Assembly (NCBI GenBank): GCA_029934215.1
Contig: JAOZMR010000126.1
Coordinates: 1 to 7,912 of the forward strand
Direction: 5' to 3'
DNA from: Pontiellaceae bacterium
GTDB taxonomy: Bacteria; Verrucomicrobiota; Kiritimatiellia; Kiritimatiellales; Tichowtungiaceae
DNA length: 7,912 nucleotides
Of this stretch, positions 4,260 through 7,912 are shown piece by piece. Each line of letters starts with the position of its first letter. Position 1 is the stretch's first letter. The notes under the pieces were generated by a model. That model did not search any database. It was not told where the DNA came from and worked only from the letters and a program-made list of their open reading frames with translations. Made by a program: the position numbers and the translations under genes.

Positions 4260-5519
4260 ATGTCTATAAAATCGTGTCCTTTGAATCGTGATCAGCTTGA
4301 GGAGCTGACGAAAGAGTACCCAACGCCGTTTCATCTTTATGATGAGTCGGCGATCCGAGCGAATGCTCGTGCGCTGAAGGCGGCGTTTGAGTGGAATCCT
4401 GGCTTTAAGGAGTATTTTGCTGTGAAGGCGGCGCCGAATCCGTATTTGATGAGGGTTTTGCAGTCGGAGGGGTTTGGGGCGGATTGTTCGTCGCTTCCCG
4501 AGTTGATTCTTTCTGAGCGTGTTGGTATTTCTGGCGAGGATATTATTTTTACGTCGAATGATACGCCGACTCATGAGTTTGTGCGGGCGGTGGAGTTGGG
4601 CGCGATTATTAATCTCGATGATATTAGCCATATTCCTGTTTTGGAGTCGTGTGCTGGCATTCCAGAGCTGGTTTGTTTTCGTTATAATCCGGGCGCGTTA
4701 AAGGGCGGAAATGCAATTATCGGGCATCCAGAGGAGGCGAAGTATGGGTTTACTCGTGATCAGCTTTTTGAGGGGTATCGGGTTTTGCGCGATAAGGGCG
4801 TGAAGCGGTTTGGTTTGCATACGATGGTGGCGTCGAACGAGCTGGATGCTACGTATTTTATCGAGACTGCTCGCATTCTTTTTGATCTTGTTGTGGAGCT
4901 TTCTGCTGAGTTGGGTATTGATTTTGAGTTTGTGAATATTGGCGGTGGAATCGGTATTCCGTATCGTCCGGAAGAAGATGGTGTTGATTTGTCGGTGGTG
5001 GGCGAGGGTATTCGTGTGCTTTATGAGAAGGCTGGCTTCGCTTCGCTTGATGTACGTATGGAGTGCGGTCGGATGGTTACCGGTCCGTTCGGTTATTTGG
5101 TGAGCCGCGTGCTGCATAAAAAGAATACGTATAAGCAGTTTGTCGGCTTGGATTCGTGTATGACGAATCTGATGCGTCCCGCGCTTTATGGGGCGTATCA
5201 TCATATCACTGTAGCGGGTAAGGAGAATGCCGCGCACGATGTTGTCTGCGATGTCACGGGATCGCTGTGCGAAAATAACGATAAGTTTGCCATCGATCGC
5301 GCTTTGCCCGAGATGGATGTTGGAGATTTTGTGGTGATTTATGATGCTGGAGCGCATGGGCATGCGATGGGTTTTAATTATAACGGGAAGTTGCGTTCCG
5401 CTGAGTTGCTGCTCCGAGAGGACGGTAGCGTGGTTTTGATTCGTCGTGCAGAGAGAGTTGATGACTATTTCGCCACGTTAGATTTTGAGGGATTGACTGC
5501 GGGTTCGTGGTTTTCGTGA
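4260..5519 (+). CDS. lysA: diaminopimelate decarboxylase
   Basis: A cytoplasmic PLP enzyme (fold type III) that decarboxylates meso-diaminopimelate to L-lysine, the last step of the pathway. The 419 residues are normal for the family. The N-terminal barrel carries the PLP lysine Lys56 in YFAVKAAPNP; the phosphate-binding GGG lies at 228-230 (VNIGGGIGIPYRPE), followed by ECGR at 268-271. The C-terminal domain supplies Cys337 in TGSLCENND, then YDAGAHGHAMGFNYN (361-375). Departures from the common consensus: HTMVASNELD at 187-196 where most enzymes have HIGSQ, ECGR for EPGR, and GAHG for GAYG. It is therefore a divergent LysA subgroup; another fold-III decarboxylase activity is less likely but possible. 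GGAG at 4249-4252 lies 7 nt before the ATG. Probably co-transcribed with dapA. Confidence 0.9.
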   Translation: MSIKSCPLNRDQLEELTKEYPTPFHLYDESAIRANARALKAAFEWNPGFKEYFAVKAAPNPYLMRVLQSEGFGADCSSLPELILSERVGISGEDIIFTSNDTPTHEFVRAVELGAIINLDDISHIPVLESCAGIPELVCFRYNPGALKGGNAIIGHPEEAKYGFTRDQLFEGYRVLRDKGVKRFGLHTMVASNELDATYFIETARILFDLVVELSAELGIDFEFVNIGGGIGIPYRPEEDGVDLSVVGEGIRVLYEKAGFASLDVRMECGRMVTGPFGYLVSRVLHKKNTYKQFVGLDSCMTNLMRPALYGAYHHITVAGKENAAHDVVCDVTGSLCENNDKFAIDRALPEMDVGDFVVIYDAGAHGHAMGFNYNGKLRSAELLLREDGSVVLIRRAERVDDYFATLDFEGLTAGSWFS

Positions 5520-5562
5520 CCCGTAGATTTTTTTAATTTTCATAAAAAAGAAGGAGATGATT

Positions 5563-6435
5563 ATGCTACAAGGAGCCCATACGGCAATTATTACACCATT
5601 CGATTCGACCGGTGCGGTCGATTATACTGTTTTTAGCGATCTGATCGAGTGGCAACTCGCTAACGGAATTAACGGAATTGTGCCTGTTGGTACGACAGGG
5701 GAGTCGCCTACGCTTAATAGCGCGGAGCATATGAAGGTGATTGCGGAGACGGTGAGAATCGTTAAGGGTCGAGCAAAGGTGATCGCGGGTACTGGCGCCA
5801 ATTCCACGGCAGAGGCGGTCGAGTTAACGAAAGAAGCGATGGCGCTCGGCGTGGATGCTACATTGCAGGTGACCCCTTATTACAATAAGCCGAATCAGGA
5901 GGGTTTGTATCGCCATTTCTCAACTGTCGCTGATTTGGGTCTGCCGGTGGTGCTTTATAATGTGCCTGGGCGCTCGGCGCGTGAAATCGCTATCGAGACG
6001 GTCGCTCGGCTTGCGAAACATGAGCATGTGGTTGCTGTGAAGGAGGCGGGCGGCGATGTGGCTCGTGTGAAGCAAACGCTTGATGTGTGTGATATTGATG
6101 TGCTTTCGGGGGACGATGGTTTAGCTTTGCCGATGATCCGCGATGGTGCGGTGGGTCTCATTAGCGTGGCGTCGAATCTGGTTCCTAATGTTGTTGCGGA
6201 TATGGTACGACTCGCGCTTCATGGATCGTTGGAGAATGCACAGTTGTTGCATGATTCGTTTATCGATCTTTTCGAAGCTATGTTTATTGATACTAACCCT
6301 ATTCCTGTTAAGGCAGCGCTCGCGATGATGGGCAAAATCGAAGAGGTGTATCGTTTGCCGATGTGCGAGATGAGCATTGCAGATAAAGAGAAGCTACGCG
6401 CGATTCTTGCTATGCACAAGCTTATCGCTTCTTAA
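5563..6435 (+). CDS. dapA: 4-hydroxy-tetrahydrodipicolinate synthase
   Basis: A class I aldolase that condenses pyruvate with aspartate semialdehyde, the committing step of diaminopimelate and lysine synthesis; it acts in the cytoplasm, usually as a tetramer. The 290 residues form one TIM barrel. Visible signatures: GTTGESPTLN with Thr44 and Thr45, Tyr106/Tyr107 in TPYYNKPNQEG, Tyr132 in YNVPGR, Arg137, and the Schiff-base lysine Lys160 in VAVKEAGG. Residues His56, Asn80 and Glu84 correspond to the lysine-feedback site of the E. coli enzyme, but His53 is Ser, so inhibition is likely though perhaps altered. The start at 5563 is preferred over an ATG at 5557 because AAGGAG (5551-5556) then has a 6-nt spacing. 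Its stop codon overlaps that of the convergent polA. Confidence 0.96.
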   Translation: MLQGAHTAIITPFDSTGAVDYTVFSDLIEWQLANGINGIVPVGTTGESPTLNSAEHMKVIAETVRIVKGRAKVIAGTGANSTAEAVELTKEAMALGVDATLQVTPYYNKPNQEGLYRHFSTVADLGLPVVLYNVPGRSAREIAIETVARLAKHEHVVAVKEAGGDVARVKQTLDVCDIDVLSGDDGLALPMIRDGAVGLISVASNLVPNVVADMVRLALHGSLENAQLLHDSFIDLFEAMFIDTNPIPVKAALAMMGKIEEVYRLPMCEMSIADKEKLRAILAMHKLIAS

Positions 6436-7886
6436 TGCGCTTGAAGCCAATTCTCCCCCGTTCCACATTCGACGGTGAGTGGGACGTCGAGGGGGATGGC
6501 GTCTTCCATTTGTTTTTGTATCTCGGTGATGAGGTGTTGCTCGTCGGTGTGGAGATCAAAAACGAGTTCGTCGTGTACTTGTAGGAGGAGTTTGGTTTTT
6601 TTGCCGCGTAGCATTTTTTCGATGCGGATCATTGCGATTTTGATGAGGTCGGCGGCGGAGCCTTGGATGGGCGCGTTGATGGCGTAGCGCTCGGCGGCGG
6701 ATCGGACGGTTTGGTTGCTTGAATTGATGTCGCGGATGTGGCGGATGCGTCCGGAGATGGTTTCGACGGTTCCTTTGTCTCTGGCTGTTGCGATGGTGTT
6801 GTCCATGAAGGTTTTTACGGCCGGATATTGCGCGAAGTAGTTTTCGATGATTTCGGTGGCTTCTTTTTTCGGGATGCGTAGGCGTTGCGAGAGTCCAAAG
6901 GCGGAGATGCCGTAAATGATCCCGAAGTTGACCATTTTTGAGCGGCGGCGTTGTTCTTTGGTGACTTCGTTGAGCGCGACACCAAAGACGCGTGCGGCGG
7001 TTGCGGTGTGGATGTCTTCGCCGTCGATGAAGGCTTGCTTCATTCCTTCGTCGCCGCTTAGGTGGGCCATGATGCGTAGTTCGATTTGTGAGTAGTCGGC
7101 GGCGAGGAGGGTGAAGTTTCCAGACCTTGGAATAAATGCTCGTCGAATTTCTTCTCCTTGTTCGGTGCGGATCGGAATGTTTTGAATGTTTGGATTGCTG
7201 GACGCGAGGCGTCCGGTGGTTGTTACGGCTTGGCTGAAGGTGGTGTGGATGCGTTTGGTGTTTGCTGAAATCTCTTTAGGTAGGGCGTCGACGTATGTGC
7301 TTTTGAGTTTTGTGGCGCTTCGGTAGTCGAGGATGATTTGTATGATTTTGTGGTCGTCTACCAGTTTGTGTAGTACTTCTTCGTTGGTTTGGTATTGTCC
7401 TGTTTTTGTTTTTTTCGGGTTTTCAACTAGAAACATTTCATCGAAGAGGACTTCGCCGAGCTGTTTTGGGGAGTTGATGTTGAATTCGTGTCCTGCGAGT
7501 TCGTGTATTTGTTTTTTGTAGGTGTCTATCTGGATGGCGAGTTTCGTGGAAATCTCGCTGAGGATTTCGGTGTCGAACGCGATGCCGTTGGCTTCCATTT
7601 CGATCAGTACAGGTATGAGCGGGCATTCGATTTGTTCAAAGGGTGCGCTTTGTTTGGCTTCTTTTAGCTTCGGTTCGAAATGTTCTTTGAGCTGTAGGGT
7701 GAGGTCTGCGTCTTCACAGGCGTAGTCGCACAGTTTTTCGAGCGGCACGTTTGTCATGGAGATTTGATTTTTCTTTTTGTCTCCAAGCAGGTCTGTGATG
7801 TGGATCGGGTCGTAGTTTAGATGAGAAGCTGCTAGGCGGTCGAGCCCGTGCTGTTGGTCCAGGGCAAACGCATCTAAATTTCGAGA
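6432..7886 (-). CDS. polA: DNA polymerase I, C-terminal part (5' end missing)
   Basis: Family A DNA polymerase for Okazaki-fragment maturation and repair. The visible part begins in the last third of the 3'-5' exonuclease-like domain (YACEDADLTLQL keeps the Tyr and Asp of the Exo III motif) and covers the whole polymerase domain. That includes TTTGRLASSNPNIQNIPIR, motif A DYSQIELRIMAHLSGD, motif B RRRSKMVNFGIIYG (with the Phe that disfavours dideoxynucleotides) and motif C LQVHDELVFD. The ATG at 7757 is internal: family-like sequence (HGLDRLAASHLNYDPI, DLLGDKKKNQIS) continues upstream in frame. A stop codon at 7887-7889 interrupts the frame 23 bp from the window edge, where similarity also fades. 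The 5'-3' nuclease and most of the exonuclease domain are not in view. Either an end-of-contig error or a real break. Confidence 0.9.
   Translation of the reverse strand, partial: SRNLDAFALDQQHGLDRLAASHLNYDPIHITDLLGDKKKNQISMTNVPLEKLCDYACEDADLTLQLKEHFEPKLKEAKQSAPFEQIECPLIPVLIEMEANGIAFDTEILSEISTKLAIQIDTYKKQIHELAGHEFNINSPKQLGEVLFDEMFLVENPKKTKTGQYQTNEEVLHKLVDDHKIIQIILDYRSATKLKSTYVDALPKEISANTKRIHTTFSQAVTTTGRLASSNPNIQNIPIRTEQGEEIRRAFIPRSGNFTLLAADYSQIELRIMAHLSGDEGMKQAFIDGEDIHTATAARVFGVALNEVTKEQRRRSKMVNFGIIYGISAFGLSQRLRIPKKEATEIIENYFAQYPAVKTFMDNTIATARDKGTVETISGRIRHIRDINSSNQTVRSAAERYAINAPIQGSAADLIKIAMIRIEKMLRGKKTKLLLQVHDELVFDLHTDEQHLITEIQKQMEDAIPLDVPLTVECGTGENWLQAH
7118..7132 (+). repeat. 15-bp TTCC/GGAA palindrome inside polA (copy 7)
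   Basis: TTCCAGACCTTGGAA on the + strand, TTCCAAGGTCTGGAA on the polA coding strand, where it covers the residues of FIPRSGNF between RRAF and LLAADYSQIELR. It matches the family seen in the lysA leader at 13 or more positions. The polypeptide appears one residue longer here than the usual RRAFIPREGY-type segment. It lies in a surface-loop position just before motif A, so the protein could tolerate it. Confidence 0.65.
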
Positions 7887-7912
7887 TTATTTACGGCAAC
7901 TTCCCTTTAAAC

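Noticed and set aside
4020..4260. Lysine riboswitch upstream of lysA
   Set aside because: The region is dominated by T-runs and three short palindromes. I cannot find the conserved five-helix junction sequence elements of the L box.
5557..5562. ATG at 5557 as the dapA start
   Set aside because: It abuts the AAGGAG ribosome-binding site with no spacing. The ATG at 5563 has a 6-nt spacing and gives the usual MLQGAHTAIITPF beginning.

Overview
The window has two contrasting halves. Positions 1-2787 are accessory DNA: small genes (a DinJ/YafQ-type toxin-antitoxin pair on the + strand and an unrecognised two-gene micro-operon on the - strand) set among tandem duplications, foldback elements, interleaved inverted repeats and short palindromes. 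Positions 2788-7912 are housekeeping DNA: an Rh-type ammonium/ammonia channel (-), the lysine genes lysA and dapA (+), and the C-terminal part of DNA polymerase I (-). No tRNA, rRNA, CRISPR array or intact transposase was seen. Organism: a bacterium of moderate GC. An Rh-type rather than Amt-type channel, a very repeat-rich accessory segment and strong strand asymmetry would fit the Planctomycetes-Verrucomicrobia-Lentisphaerae-Kiritimatiellota group, but this is a weak inference and no marker gene here fixes the phylum. Layout: possible edge of an insertion element (1-55); promoter and toxin-antitoxin operon (154-715); perfect 61-bp tandem duplication (721-842); foldback element 1 (947-1132); three interleaved inverted repeats with a 7-bp tandem array (1228-1478); foldback element 2 (1540-1936); micro-operon and its promoter (1961-2387); REP-like hairpin cluster (2563-2735); rh channel (2788-3951); divergent regulatory region (3952-4259); lysA (4260-5519); dapA (5563-6435); polA (6432 to about 7886, broken near the right edge). 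How the genes work together: lysA and dapA encode the last step and the committing step of the diaminopimelate/lysine pathway and look like one operon (43-nt gap, no clear terminator). The divergent channel brings in or equilibrates ammonia, so this is a nitrogen and amino-acid locus, although the sequence shows no shared regulator directly. dapA and polA converge with overlapping stop codons. The main new signal is a family of 15-bp palindromes of consensus TTCC-RARGD-TTGGAA. I found seven copies: three in the accessory region, three in the lysA leader spaced 31 and 32 bp apart, and one lying in frame inside polA just before catalytic motif A. Separately, the + strand of 2788-7912 is G- and T-rich whichever strand is coding, while the toxin-antitoxin end is A- and C-rich. 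This suggests replication-strand bias and a foreign or inverted origin for the left end.
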